From the NCBI GenBank assembly GCA_013289605.1, contig JABCZS010000012.1, positions 1-56,454 of the forward strand: 56,454 nucleotides of DNA. The letters are read 5' to 3'. Shown here piece after piece: positions 1 to 11,476 of the stretch (position 1 is its first letter; each line of letters begins with the position of its first letter). This DNA is from Gammaproteobacteria bacterium. Its GTDB lineage: Bacteria; Pseudomonadota; Gammaproteobacteria; JABCZS01. The position numbers and the translations under genes were made by a program. The notes under the pieces are model-generated. The model searched no databases. It was given only the letters and a program-made list of their open reading frames with translations, and was not told the DNA's origin.

Positions 1-43
1 GGACCATTTCTTCATTTTTTATTCTCCTGGTTGGTAAAAACAG

Positions 44-78
44 CCTCACTCATCTCTCTTAATGAGAGATGAGTGAGG
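44..78 (-). terminator. Intrinsic terminator of the 647-aa propeller gene
   Basis: A perfect 15-bp stem (44-58 pairing with 64-78) with a 5-nt loop lies 14 bp beyond the stop codon of the minus-strand gene at 92-2035. On the minus strand the stem is followed within a few bases by a run of five T. This is the usual form of a Rho-independent terminator. Confidence 0.75.
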
Positions 79-91
79 GCTGGGGATTGCA

Positions 92-2035
92 TTATTCTAC
101 GGATTGTATGGCTAGTCCTGCGGGCTTATAACCTAGCAGATAAGGGATATAGCTCATATAACTGGGAGGAGGAGTAGGCTGAGGTGCAAACACATCTATT
201 TCACCTTGGTCATAATCGCTTCCATAGAGATTCAGTGCAGCATCAAAGGCAAAATTGATCCAGCCGCCACCTGAGACAGTAATGGTCTCTGCAGGGTCAG
301 GTATAGATGTATCAGTTAGCGGTAAGTCATAAACCAATATATCTCCTGTGGCCCCTAGCGTGCCTGCATAAAGCTGATTGGCAAAAGGTTTAATTGCAAG
401 AGCGACTACAGCATCAGACTCTGGCACCGTGAAGCTAGGGGAGTCTCCATCTGAGTAACCCGCCTCGAATACACTTATAAGGTTCCAGTCAGCCACAATT
501 AAATTGCCTTCATTATCAAAAACTATCTGATACGGGTAATCCACTAAGTCGTTGCCTACATCCAGGGTCAGGACTGGCGTACTAAAATCAGAAGTATCAT
601 AAGCATATATCAAGCTATTATAATAATCGGCTACATAAAGATAACCATCCGGACCAAAATCCACAGCCGATGCTCCAGGAGAGCTGAATGAAGAAGCCGG
701 TGTGCTGCTGTCATTAAGAGGTAAGCTATAAGCATTTACAAATCCATTAGCAGGATGTGCCGGGGGAAATGAAGGATTGGGTACATAAACATATCCGCCA
801 TTTGGATCGAAAGCAAATCCGTAAGCACTGTCCCCAGGATTACCCTCAATCGTTACTATGGGTGTCGTAAGATCATTGGTATTAAACACCTGTATCAGAG
901 TGCAGTCGTCTTTTGTTTGCTTAGATACACCACAAGAGTCTGAGAGCGCTCCTCGATTCCCCACATATAAATACTCTGTTACGGGCTCAGCCAATGCAGG
1001 ATTAGTGATCCACACACTACTAGGATCAGAGGTATTAGGTAAATTTTGCGTCTTGCAAACACCAATAGCCCCATTAGCGCGATCTAATGGACAGATAGAA
1101 ATCGTACCATCTGTGCCACTGGCTTCTATCGGTAAATAAGCATACGTTACGACGCCATTATTATTCATGAAGAAATTAACTGCCGTGTTCGCAGAAAAAT
1201 CAAACGTAGGCGTATTGGTGTTATCCACACCCGTACTCGTACGGCATAAATTTAAAATGCCGCCTTCAACTTTGCAAATGGAAACGGTGTTATTCAGATT
1301 AGCCGCATACAAATAAGTCGCTGATGGATTGAGTGCAACGCCTAAAGGATTAGAAAAACTGGGGTCAAAATCTGGGACGCAATCAGTGAAGCTCTCACAC
1401 ACTAACACGCTACCCTCATCAATAGGCTCAATGTCACTACCATAATTACCCACATACACGATATCCGTAATAGCGACACGCCCATGAGGGATATCCAAAT
1501 AGGGTGAGCTCTCAGTCTCACATACGAGCGTCTGGGTATCGCAAATCGTAGCGGTATTATTCTCACCATTGGTGATAACCAGCTGCTGATCGTCTGGACT
1601 TAAGGCCAGCCCTGTGTACTCAAGATCAATACCTGGAATCGCTACTGGGATACACGCCCCATATATCGTCCCGTCGGGACTAAGTGGGCAAACAGAGAGG
1701 TAATAAACCCCACCCGTAGGTTCACTGTTTGCAACGAAAGCCATGGTTAAGTCTGAGGTCACCACGACATCAATAGGGTAGTTAAAGCTAGGGTCAGTTA
1801 ATGTTTGGCAGGCGCTTAAAGAGCCATCCACTGAATTAACGGTACACAGTGTAAGTTTGTCACTGCTATCATGGTTAGCGATATACGCCATCTGGGGTTG
1901 TGCTCGTTCTTGATCAGCGGTCTGCTTGAGCAAGTCTATCGAGCGGGTTTTAGAAGATTGATTGTCAGCTGCAAAACTCATGTTCGTGAAGAACGTTACA
2001 AATAAGCACAATAGATAATAGGAAGATCTTTTCAT
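92..2035 (-). CDS. Secreted beta-propeller protein (YncE/NHL-like), 647 aa
   Basis: The N-terminus is a clear signal peptide (MKRSSYYLLCLFVTFF..., likely cleaved after FAA near residue 23), so the protein is exported. Residues ~50-340 contain about six repeats of the form AYVAN...ISxCP(L/V)xxxGxLxxC, each carrying a pair of Cys 6-12 residues apart that could form a disulfide in every blade. Residues ~350-630 contain NHL/YncE-like repeats (YLYVADYYNSLIYAYD, NEGNLIVAD) without the Cys pairs. The fold is therefore probably one or two beta-propellers. Such proteins usually bind ligands or partners; no enzymatic motif is visible. A GGAG ribosome-binding site precedes the ATG. It is a longer paralogue of the next gene (2607-3560). 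Its biological role is unknown; surface or periplasmic binding is an inference. Confidence 0.8.
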   Translation of the reverse strand: MKRSSYYLLCLFVTFFTNMSFAADNQSSKTRSIDLLKQTADQERAQPQMAYIANHDSSDKLTLCTVNSVDGSLSACQTLTDPSFNYPIDVVVTSDLTMAFVANSEPTGGVYYLSVCPLSPDGTIYGACIPVAIPGIDLEYTGLALSPDDQQLVITNGENNTATICDTQTLVCETESSPYLDIPHGRVAITDIVYVGNYGSDIEPIDEGSVLVCESFTDCVPDFDPSFSNPLGVALNPSATYLYAANLNNTVSICKVEGGILNLCRTSTGVDNTNTPTFDFSANTAVNFFMNNNGVVTYAYLPIEASGTDGTISICPLDRANGAIGVCKTQNLPNTSDPSSVWITNPALAEPVTEYLYVGNRGALSDSCGVSKQTKDDCTLIQVFNTNDLTTPIVTIEGNPGDSAYGFAFDPNGGYVYVPNPSFPPAHPANGFVNAYSLPLNDSSTPASSFSSPGASAVDFGPDGYLYVADYYNSLIYAYDTSDFSTPVLTLDVGNDLVDYPYQIVFDNEGNLIVADWNLISVFEAGYSDGDSPSFTVPESDAVVALAIKPFANQLYAGTLGATGDILVYDLPLTDTSIPDPAETITVSGGGWINFAFDAALNLYGSDYDQGEIDVFAPQPTPPPSYMSYIPYLLGYKPAGLAIQSVE

Positions 2036-2150
2036 GGTTTAAACTCCTCGTTTTAAGGGTTTAACGGCCACAAGCTTGAGATCTTTAGGGGAAAATGAAG
2101 AAATAAGTGAGAGGATTTTAGTAATGTTTGGTGGATATCAAACATCTCAA

Positions 2151-2590
2151 AATCCCCCCGGACGAAACGTCCGGCCCCCTTTACAAAGGGGGCAATGCTT
2201 AATTTAAGTGCAGCTATAAATTCCCACCTTTTGTAAAGAGCCGGGGGGCTTGCTTACCCCCTTTGTAAAGTGCCGAGGGCTTGCTTGCCCCCTTTGTAAA
2301 GGGGGCCGACGCTTCGTCGGGGGGATTTTAGCCATGTCTAATGTACATCAAACATCCAAAAATCCCCCCGGACGAAACGTCCGGCCCCCTTTACAAAGGG
2401 GGCAATGCTTAATTTAAGTGCAGCTATAAATTCCCACCTTTTGTAAAGAGCCGGGGGGCTTGCTTACCCCCTTTGTAAAGTGCCGAGGGCTTGCTTGCCC
2501 CCTTTGTAAAGGGGGCCGACGCTTCGTCGGGGGGATTTTAGCCATGTCTAATGTACATCAAACATCCAAAAATCCCCCCGGACGAAACGC
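2151..2590. repeat. 210-bp tandem repeat built from short hairpin elements
   Basis: A 210-bp unit starts at 2151, is repeated without visible change at 2361, and begins a third time at 2571 before breaking off after about 19 bp. Each unit contains three CCCCCTTTGTAAAGGGGG-type segments, two of them degenerate, and two GACG/CGTC hairpins, facing each other around unrelated sequence. The array fills most of the 571-bp gap between the two propeller genes and abuts the 3' end of the second. I see no gene here; short open frames in it are by-products of the repeat. Confidence 0.9.
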
Positions 2591-2606
2591 ACGGGATACC
2601 TTTATA

Positions 2607-3560
2607 TTAATTAAACTCTGCAACCCAAACACTGGTTGGATTTATAAACGCATCGCCGCCATCATAAGCGGTGCACAAATCCAATCCGCCTGTTGCAGGG
2701 TCAATCGGGCAGACAGACACAGTATTATTGCCACGATTAGGAATATAGCCATGACCATTATTGGTCCGAATAAATAAATTGGTCACATTGTCACCAAAAT
2801 CAAAAGTCGGGTAACCAAAAGTATTATTTCCGCGGCTAATGGCACACGGCGCTAAATTTCTAAAATCGGAGGGACAAATCAACACACTGCTTGAACTATT
2901 GCTAGCCAGATACAAATAACGGCCAGAGGCATCGAGATCCAAACCACTTGGAGTATTCAAGTTACGCTCGCGTATGCTTTTACATGTGCTAAAAGCCGTA
3001 TCACAAATGGATATGGAAGAGATATGAGCATTCGGCACATAGGCTATCTCGCCGGATACATCCAATACCATACGGCCGGCTGGACCATTAAAGGTTTGAT
3101 TCCTATAGGAAGTACAGGCGGAAAGGTTACCTTCATTATCTACAGGACATACCGAAATGGAGCCGCTGTATAAATAATTGGTCACATATAACAAGGTATT
3201 ATCTGCATTCAGCCTTAACCCTGAACGCGCGAGCAGTAAATTCGGATCATTAAAAGTGGCGCATGGAGCAAGCGCGCCTTGTGCATCCACCGGACAGACA
3301 GAAATGGTATTATCAAACGCATTAGCGACGTAAGCGACCGTTGCATTATCATTTAAAATGACATCGACTGGGAGTTGAAAAGTGCGATCAGTATGTTGCA
3401 CGCATGTGCCGATACTGGCATCATCGCCTATCGGGCATATCGCAATTGTGTGATTGGCCTCTAAGAATTCATTATTAGCAATATACGCGATATTCTGCGC
3501 AAAACTAAGCTTAACACCCAAGACTCCTAACAAAAATAATAAGCCGGCTATTTTTTTCAT
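2607..3560 (-). CDS. Secreted Cys-rich beta-propeller protein, 317 aa
   Basis: The protein has a signal peptide (MKKIAGLLFLLGVLGVKLSFA, cleavage near residue 21). It then has about six to seven propeller-blade repeats with the pattern VAYVAN..NTISVCPVDxxGxLxxC. Most blades carry the same Cys pair, for example ICPIGDDASIGTC and VCPVDNEGNLSAC. It is a single-propeller-sized paralogue of the N-terminal half of the neighbouring 647-aa protein, and both read in the same direction, which suggests gene duplication. An AAGGA ribosome-binding site precedes the ATG. The function is unknown; the protein is exported and probably disulfide-stabilised. Confidence 0.8.
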   Translation of the reverse strand: MKKIAGLLFLLGVLGVKLSFAQNIAYIANNEFLEANHTIAICPIGDDASIGTCVQHTDRTFQLPVDVILNDNATVAYVANAFDNTISVCPVDAQGALAPCATFNDPNLLLARSGLRLNADNTLLYVTNYLYSGSISVCPVDNEGNLSACTSYRNQTFNGPAGRMVLDVSGEIAYVPNAHISSISICDTAFSTCKSIRERNLNTPSGLDLDASGRYLYLASNSSSSVLICPSDFRNLAPCAISRGNNTFGYPTFDFGDNVTNLFIRTNNGHGYIPNRGNNTVSVCPIDPATGGLDLCTAYDGGDAFINPTSVWVAEFN

Positions 3561-3874
3561 GTTTTTTCCTTAAATTTAAAATGTCAGATCGCTGCATTTA
3601 TGATCCAGAACAAATTTGAGTGTATCATTTTCTTTTAGAAGATACACTATCTGCGGCCCACCGCAGCATGGCTTATCGTCGAATTAAATGGGCTGAAGAA
3701 AAGGAATAACCCGCTGATAATGAGTTTGAACATTTTTCTTTCTTGAATTATGGGTCGATGATTTTTATTCATTAACTAAATAAGAATGGTTGTTGGCTGG
3801 GAAGTAATGGTCGAGAACAAAAGTTTCTCTGAAGGAGAACATTTCACAGGCAGTGATCAATCCTACCGATCGCT

Positions 3875-3921
3875 AAAAATCCCCCCGACGAAACGTCGGC
3901 CCCCTTTACAAAGGGGGCAAG
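3875..3921. repeat. Two-hairpin REP-like element
   Basis: This copy reads AAAAATCCCCCC, then a GACG-AAA-CGTC hairpin, then CCCCCTTTACAAAGGGGG. The same element recurs at 4130, 17170, 36.7-37.3 kb and 42.7-42.9 kb. It lies in the 677-bp intergenic region 3561-4237, which otherwise holds a weak 8-bp inverted repeat (3619-3648), the 9-bp minisatellite and a second inverted copy of this element. No gene is seen in that region. Confidence 0.85.
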
Positions 3922-3948
3922 TGCTGCGTAGTTGGCACTGGGTGTGCG

Positions 3949-4076
3949 CCTAGGACATATCGATATTAACCTTATTAACCTTATTAACCTTATTAACCTT
4001 ATTATCCTTATTATCCTTATTATCCTTATTATCCTTATTATCCTTATTATCCTTATTAACCTAGGACGTATCTATA
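3949..4076. repeat. 9-bp minisatellite with direct-repeat flanks
   Basis: Ten uninterrupted 9-bp units span 3971-4060: three CTTATTAAC, six CTTATTATC, then one CTTATTAAC. A near-unit GATATTAAC precedes them. The array is flanked by imperfect direct repeats CCTAGGACATATCGATA (3949-3965) and CCTAGGACGTATCTATA (4060-4076). It is strongly AT-rich and lies downstream of gyrB. Confidence 0.95.
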
Positions 4077-4129
4077 ATTTCAATAATTCATAAAGTCCCT
4101 CGAATTAACATTATCACTTTGTAAGTAAA

Positions 4130-4178
4130 CTTGCCCCCTTTGTAAAGGGGGCCGGCCGTTTCGGCCGGGGGGATTTTT
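4130..4178. repeat. Two-hairpin REP-like element
   Basis: CTTGCCCCCTTTGTAAAGGG is followed by a CCGGCCG-TTT-CGGCCGG hairpin and GGGGATTTTT. It is in opposite orientation to the copy at 3875-3921, so the two bracket the minisatellite. The second hairpin has different but still complementary arms from the copy at 3875. Confidence 0.9.
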
Positions 4179-4237
4179 AGCTACACCCCAACGCTATTCA
4201 ATATTCAAAAAATAAACCATCACCAACCCGGAGAACC

Positions 4238-6682
<2,445 letters not shown>

Positions 6683-6712
6683 TCAACAGCTATGGTTTTG
6701 AAATAGTTATGT

Positions 6713-6721
6713 ATTATACCA
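6713..6721 (-). promoter_or_regulatory. Probable extended -10 promoter of gyrB
   Basis: On the minus strand the sequence TGG-TATAAT occurs about 50 bp upstream of the gyrB start. It is a perfect -10 hexamer with the TGn extension; the -35 (GTTATT at 17-bp spacing) is weak, as often in extended -10 promoters. It lies in the 205-bp gap between recF and gyrB. Confidence 0.55.
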
Positions 6722-6869
6722 TGTCTGCGTAGCTAAATAACGATTTTCTGTTCGTTAACTGGGCCTTTCCATTTATTGCGGCAAGCGGTGAGGGAGATAA
6801 GCGTGTCCCCTTTTACAGACTATTTAAGTAGAAGATTCAGCTTTATGAAATAATTCACCGTGGAAATAC

Positions 6870-7943
6870 CTATTCAATAACGCGTACGCTACCGTGTTCC
6901 ACGTGGAACAATTTTGCACCCAATGTTTCTGCAAAGGCCTTTGCCGTGTCTTCCTCTACGCAAGTTAAAAATACCTGCATCCCTAGCTGTGATAACACGT
7001 GCATCATTTGTTGTTGCGCAGACTTATCTAACTCGGCGGGTAAATCATCGATTAATAAAATGCCTTGCACCGCGGTTTGTTGATGGACCCATTGCGCTTG
7101 CGATAATAGTAACGCGGCCACCAGGCGTTTCTGCTGCCCCTGCGACAAAACATGTTGTGCGAGCCGGTTTTGATACTTAACCTGAATGTCGGCACGCTGA
7201 GGACCATTATAGGTATACCCTAACGCTAAATCGCGCCCGAGATTTTGGTTAAACACGTCAGCCAAGGTATTTTCGACTTGCCAGCCTGGATAATAGCTTA
7301 ACTTAACCTCAGACAAATCTAAAAAGCTCAAGACAAACTGCTCTGCATTGAGCAACCAACCCTTACAAACACGCTGCCTAAGTAAATGAATCTGCTCGCC
7401 TGCCAGGGCCAGTTGAGTTTCCCAAAGCGCTTGTGGATGATTTTGTAACCGCAATGCCGCATTTCGCTGCTTTAATAAGTGATTAAAGCCACGCCACTGC
7501 TCTAAGAAGGAATGTTCCACGTGGAACACGGCCCAATCCATCATTTTACGCCGACTCTCAGGCGACTCTTGCAATACCTGATAATTTAATAAATGTAAGG
7601 CTTGCACCGGCAAATAGCGCGCAATTTCAGCAATACTGGCCACTTCCTGGGTTGCCACCTTCATCACATGTTGATTATTACGGGCTTTTTGTATGGCTAT
7701 TTTAACGGGCGCTGCGTCAGTAGCGTGGATGACACCCCGTAAAATCAAGTGCGGCTCACCTTGGGTGATCACATGATGATGATGGGCGCGAAAGGAACGC
7801 CCGGTGGCCAACATATAAATGGCTTCTAAAATACTGGTTTTTCCACTGCCATTGTAGCCATACAAGATATTAAACGGCGCAGGGTTTAACTCTAGGGGTT
7901 TAAGATTGCGTAAACCTTGAATATAAAGCGAATCTAGCGCCAT
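6870..7943 (-). CDS. recF: DNA replication and repair protein RecF
   Basis: RecF is an SMC/ABC-like ATPase that helps RecOR load RecA at gapped DNA. The length of 357 aa equals the usual gammaproteobacterial size. Walker A is GYNGSGKTSILEAIY near residue 30, the ABC signature region is SQGQQKRLVAALLLSQA, and Walker B is ILLIDDLPAELD. The start lies 3 bp beyond the dnaN stop, so the genes are co-transcribed. Oddly, the coding sequence carries two identical 16-bp palindromes (6895-6910 and 7513-7528), each translated as FHVEH; they match ParB-binding parS sites. Confidence 0.98.
   Translation of the reverse strand: MALDSLYIQGLRNLKPLELNPAPFNILYGYNGSGKTSILEAIYMLATGRSFRAHHHHVITQGEPHLILRGVIHATDAAPVKIAIQKARNNQHVMKVATQEVASIAEIARYLPVQALHLLNYQVLQESPESRRKMMDWAVFHVEHSFLEQWRGFNHLLKQRNAALRLQNHPQALWETQLALAGEQIHLLRQRVCKGWLLNAEQFVLSFLDLSEVKLSYYPGWQVENTLADVFNQNLGRDLALGYTYNGPQRADIQVKYQNRLAQHVLSQGQQKRLVAALLLSQAQWVHQQTAVQGILLIDDLPAELDKSAQQQMMHVLSQLGMQVFLTCVEEDTAKAFAETLGAKLFHVEHGSVRVIE
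6895..6910. promoter_or_regulatory. parS: parS centromere-like site 1 (inside recF)
   Basis: TGTTCCACGTGGAACA is a perfect 16-bp palindrome, differing from the widespread parS consensus TGTTTCACGTGAAACA only at one symmetric pair and matching the GTTCCACGTGGAAC form known from Pseudomonas. It lies in the recF 3' end, about 3.5 kb from dnaA. parA and parB are in the same window. Confidence 0.9.
7513..7528. promoter_or_regulatory. parS: parS centromere-like site 2 (inside recF)
   Basis: This is a second, identical copy of the 16-bp palindrome TGTTCCACGTGGAACA, 618 bp from the first. Like the first, it encodes Phe-His-Val-Glu-His within RecF. Two identical palindromes in one gene support a ParB-binding function. 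Confidence 0.9.
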
Positions 7944-7946
7944 GAA

Positions 7947-9059
7947 TCAAAGCCTTAGCGGCATAACCACATATTGACTAATGCTCTCCACATTTTCAGT
8001 GTGTGATGTTAACAATACGCTGTCTTTAGGATCCGAAAAGGAAAAGACTACCTGACCTTGCGGCAAAACGTTTAATACATCTAATATATAATGCGCATTA
8101 AAGCCTATTTCAAAACTAGGACCATTATAGTCCACTTCCAAGGTCTCTTCGGCCTCTTCTTGCTCAGGATTTTGAGCCTCAATGACCAAGCTATTCGGAC
8201 CAAATAAGAACCGTACGCCTTTGTGTTTTTCGTTAGAGAGTATCGATGCGCGCAATAAAGATTGTTTTAGCGGCTCGATTTGAATAAGCGCTTGATGTAA
8301 ACCTTGTGGCGGTATGACTTTATTATAATCTGGGAAACGACCCTCAATCAGCTTAGACGTCAGAGAGAAATAGGGATGAATAAACCGCACATGGTTCTTC
8401 TCGACATCGATGCGCAAATCTAAAGGTTCTCCCCCCATCAATCTTGAAAGCTCAGAAATCGCCTTACGCGGCACTATGATGGCCTCGCTTGCGTTATCAC
8501 TTTGATTTTCATATGTTTTAGTTATCGCCAAGCGATGGCCATCGGTGGCGACCACCCGGTTTAAGTTCTCATTAAATACAAATAACATGCCATTTAAGTA
8601 ATAACGCACATCTTGTTGCGCCATGGCAAAATGGGTCTTTGCTATCATATCATGGAGAACTTTTTGATTAAGGGTGTAAGAACGCTCTTGGGTAGAAAGT
8701 TGGACCACAGGAAAGTCTGCTGCCGGAAGAGAAGCCACCACAAACCGGCTGCGTCCCGCCCGCAATAAGATCCGCTCTCCCTCCATAACTAAATTAATCA
8801 AGGCAGACTCCGGCAAACTTCGGCAAATATCCAGCAGTTTGCGGCTAGCTACAGTGATCTCCCCCGAACGATTTACCACACCTTCTTTAACTGTGGTGAT
8901 CATCTCCAATTCAAGATCGGAGCAAATCAAAGAAATTTTCTCATTTTCAGCGATGATCAATACATTTCCCAAAATAGGTAAGGCATGTTTTTTATCACTG
9001 ACCCCAGAGACAAACTGCAGGGCTTGCAATAAACTGTGTTGTTTAACCGTAATATCCAT
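7947..9059 (-). CDS. dnaN: DNA polymerase III beta subunit (sliding clamp)
   Basis: DnaN forms the ring that tethers DNA polymerase III to DNA. I place the start at the ATG at 9059 (MDITVKQHSLLQALQFVSGV), giving 370 aa, close to the usual 366. A longer in-frame extension would overlap dnaA and has no family match. Recognisable segments are the KHALPILGNVLI region near residue 25, the ATDGHRLA motif and the C-terminal YVVMPLRL, in line with the family's conserved YVVMPMRL end. The start is 5 bp after the dnaA stop and the stop is 3 bp before recF, so the three genes form one operon. Confidence 0.98.
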   Translation of the reverse strand: MDITVKQHSLLQALQFVSGVSDKKHALPILGNVLIIAENEKISLICSDLELEMITTVKEGVVNRSGEITVASRKLLDICRSLPESALINLVMEGERILLRAGRSRFVVASLPAADFPVVQLSTQERSYTLNQKVLHDMIAKTHFAMAQQDVRYYLNGMLFVFNENLNRVVATDGHRLAITKTYENQSDNASEAIIVPRKAISELSRLMGGEPLDLRIDVEKNHVRFIHPYFSLTSKLIEGRFPDYNKVIPPQGLHQALIQIEPLKQSLLRASILSNEKHKGVRFLFGPNSLVIEAQNPEQEEAEETLEVDYNGPSFEIGFNAHYILDVLNVLPQGQVVFSFSDPKDSVLLTSHTENVESISQYVVMPLRL

Positions 9060-9064
9060 GGTGT

Positions 9065-10426
9065 TTAATTCGATAATAGACGTAATAAGTTGGCCCAATC
9101 TTCCTGCATATTCGCATTGGTTTGCTGTAATTCTTTGATTAAACGACATGCGTGGATCACCGTGGTGTGATCCCGTCCGCCGAAGGCTTCACCAATTTCA
9201 GGTAAACTGTGATTGGTTAATTCTTTAGCTAAGGCCATGGCGACTTGTCTGGGTCTAGCCACGGAGCGACTACGGCGTTTCGACAATAAATCAGAAACCT
9301 TAACCTTAAAGTACTCCGCTGTAGTTTTCTGAATATTCTCTATGGTTACCAATTTATCTTGCAAGGCTAACAAATCTTTTAAGGCCTCACGCACAAATTC
9401 AGTGGTGATCTCTTTGCCGGTAAAATGTGCATTCGCCATCACCCGCTTTAATGCGCCCTCTAACTCACGCACGTTCGATCTCACCCGTTTAGCAATAAAA
9501 AAAGCGACTTCATAAGGAATAACGATACCGACTTTTTCCGCTTTACTCATTAAAATGGCGACGCGGGTTTCTAATTCGGGCGGCTCGATAGCGACCGTTA
9601 ATCCCCAACCAAAACGTGATTTAAGCCGCTCTTCCACACCGTTAATTTCTTTAGGATAACGATCGCTCGTTAAAATCACCTGGCGTTGCCCTTCTAGCAA
9701 GGCATTAAAGGTATGAAAAAACTCTTCTTGAGAACGCTCTTTACCCGCAAAAAATTGAATATCATCGATTAATAATGCATCAACTGAACGGTAAAATCGT
9801 TTAAATTCGTTGATCATGTTGCTTTGTAGCGCCCGCACCATGTCGGCTACAAAACGCTCGGAATGCAAGTATACGACTTTGGCATTGGGCCGTTCGGCTA
9901 AAATTAAGTTCCCTATCGCATGCATTAAATGCGTTTTACCTAAGCCCACACCGCCATAAATAAACAGCGGGTTATACGAAACACCAGGATTTTGTGCGAC
10001 TTGGGTTGCCGCAGCGCGCGCTAATTGATTGGATTTACCTTCGACAAAATTATCAAAGTTAAATAATGCATTGATATTATTTTGATAATCTGGAATTAAA
10101 TCGGAAGCCTTACCAAAGTTCTGAGAACTCTGAGCCTTAGGCCGTTCTTGTGTCGCTACCATGACCGGGCTAACAATCGTCGTCCCTTCCTCTAAAAAAA
10201 GTTTAGGCGGGTTACCTTGGGTAAAGCGTTTAAATAACTCAATAATTTCATCAAAATATTTCTTTTTTACCCATTCCCGTACAAAACGGTTAGGTGCAAG
10301 TAAACAAATGGATTCATTTTTTAATTCAACCTGCAGGGGTCTGATCCAGGTATTAAATTCTTGAGGAGTTAACTCACTTTGGAGGTGATCAGCACATTGC
10401 TGCCAAAGAGAAATTGAGGTTGACAT
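9065..10426 (-). CDS. dnaA: Chromosomal replication initiator DnaA
   Basis: DnaA binds 9-bp DnaA boxes at oriC and opens the duplex. The 453-aa protein has domain I ([21 protein letters not shown]), a short linker, and an AAA+ domain. That domain has Walker [16 protein letters not shown] near residue 160, Walker [16 protein letters not shown], and the [18 protein letters not shown] segment. C-terminal domain IV has the DnaA signature [21 protein letters not shown] ribosome-binding site lies about 10 bp before the ATG. It is the first gene of the minus-strand operon and faces the origin-like region. Confidence 0.99.
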   Translation of the reverse strand: MSTSISLWQQCADHLQSELTPQEFNTWIRPLQVELKNESICLLAPNRFVREWVKKKYFDEIIELFKRFTQGNPPKLFLEEGTTIVSPVMVATQERPKAQSSQNFGKASDLIPDYQNNINALFNFDNFVEGKSNQLARAAATQVAQNPGVSYNPLFIYGGVGLGKTHLMHAIGNLILAERPNAKVVYLHSERFVADMVRALQSNMINEFKRFYRSVDALLIDDIQFFAGKERSQEEFFHTFNALLEGQRQVILTSDRYPKEINGVEERLKSRFGWGLTVAIEPPELETRVAILMSKAEKVGIVIPYEVAFFIAKRVRSNVRELEGALKRVMANAHFTGKEITTEFVREALKDLLALQDKLVTIENIQKTTAEYFKVKVSDLLSKRRSRSVARPRQVAMALAKELTNHSLPEIGEAFGGRDHTTVIHACRLIKELQQTNANMQEDWANLLRLLSN

Positions 10427-11447
10427 GAAATAAGCCCTCGTGGTCCATCACAAAATAAGAGAGGGTCAGTGTAACCTGGATTGGCGGCTTATGCTAGAGC
10501 TAAAGTCTCAAAGTAATCGTACAAACCTGTGTATAAATGGACCTCTAGGCTGTGTGCGCCGTGTGTGTATCTGAGCAAAACCCTTAAACATAAAGTTATC
10601 CACAGGTTAAACCGTAGGGCTTAAGGGTAGTTATCCCTAGGCTTTATTTTACGGCAAGTGCATAACATATATATGATTTACAGAGTTATCCCCAAAAAAG
10701 GGGTTGCTTAATAATCATAATAAATTTTTAAAGATCACTTTTAATATTATTAACTAGCGAATTATTTGTTAAACAAACTTATCGAAGCTTCTATGTTTTG
10801 GCAGCAGAAGTAAGGACCTTGCTTTCCCCCTTTGTAAACTGAGGGATCCCCATGGATTTTAGTTTTAAGGCCGAAGGCCTGACCATATATAGCCCAGGGT
10901 CTAGGCGCTCTTAGCCGTAACCCTGGGTAGGATAAGAATAAGAACCAAGCGCTGTAAGCGCGTAAGTTTAATCTTTAAATATTTTTCTTACGCGCTTTCA
11001 GCGCTTGTTCTCTTTTTTTCTCCTACCCAGGGTTACGGCTAAGAAGCGCCTAGACCCTGGGCTATATACGGTCAGGCCTTCGGCCTTAAAACTAAAATCC
11101 ATGGGGATCCTTCAGTTTACAAAGGGGGCAAGCTCATCTTTCTCACCGATTGTGCCTTAAAATGTTTTTAATATAGAAACCTGGGGATAAATACCCCGGA
11201 GCACCCCCGGGTAAAATGTGCATAAGTCATTAAATAAAGTGCCGCCTCACTTATCCACACGCTAAGCGGGGGTAAAAACACAGTTTATACCGGTTTTTCT
11301 TTTAGATTTAACCACTTGATAAATAAATAATTTAAATACTTATACCCTGAATAGGCGCCCATTAATAACTAAATAAAAGTATTTTAAAAAAAGATTTAAA
11401 TATATTAAGTTGGGATAAAAAAGGAACAAAAGGCTTTTTTTCAAAGA
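10427..11447. other. oriC: Putative chromosomal origin oriC
   Basis: This ~1-kb gene-free region between dnaA and rpmH is where many gammaproteobacteria have oriC. Two perfect DnaA boxes TTATCCACA lie at 10596-10604 and 11251-11259. A TTATACACA box on the minus strand is at 10528-10536. Weaker boxes are TTATCCCTA 10631-10639, TTATCCCCA 10686-10694 and TTATCCCCA on the minus strand at 11182-11190. AT-rich stretches at ~10715-10800 and ~11295-11420 could be unwinding regions. The box clusters are separated by a ~310-bp palindromic repeat. Origin function is inferred from position and boxes. Confidence 0.75.
10821..11132. repeat. Long palindromic element, family A, copy 1
   Basis: The two ~145-bp halves are near-perfect inverted repeats of each other, from CCCCCTTTGTAAACTGAGG on the left to its complement at the right end. 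They meet in an AT-rich centre near 10970-10990. Inner parts form nested hairpins (AGCCCAGGGT..., AAGGCCGAAGGCCT, AGCGCTGTAAGCGC). Related copies are at 20000-20343 and 30039-30330. This one sits in the middle of the putative oriC. No coding frame is supported. Confidence 0.95.
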
Positions 11448-11476
11448 TTGACAAGATTGCCCATACTCTTTACAAT
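11448..11476 (+). promoter_or_regulatory. Sigma-70 promoter of rpmH-rnpA
   Basis: TTGACA (11448-11453), a 17-bp spacer and TACAAT (11471-11476) form a near-consensus promoter 55 bp upstream of the rpmH ATG. A strong promoter is expected for ribosomal protein L34. Confidence 0.85.

Noticed and set aside
2460-2777. Open frames across the repeat arrays (2460-2777, 36749-36991, 36964-37206)
   Set aside because: They arise from the repeats, have no ribosome-binding site, and overlap real genes or hairpins. The last two are near-identical only because the DNA is duplicated.
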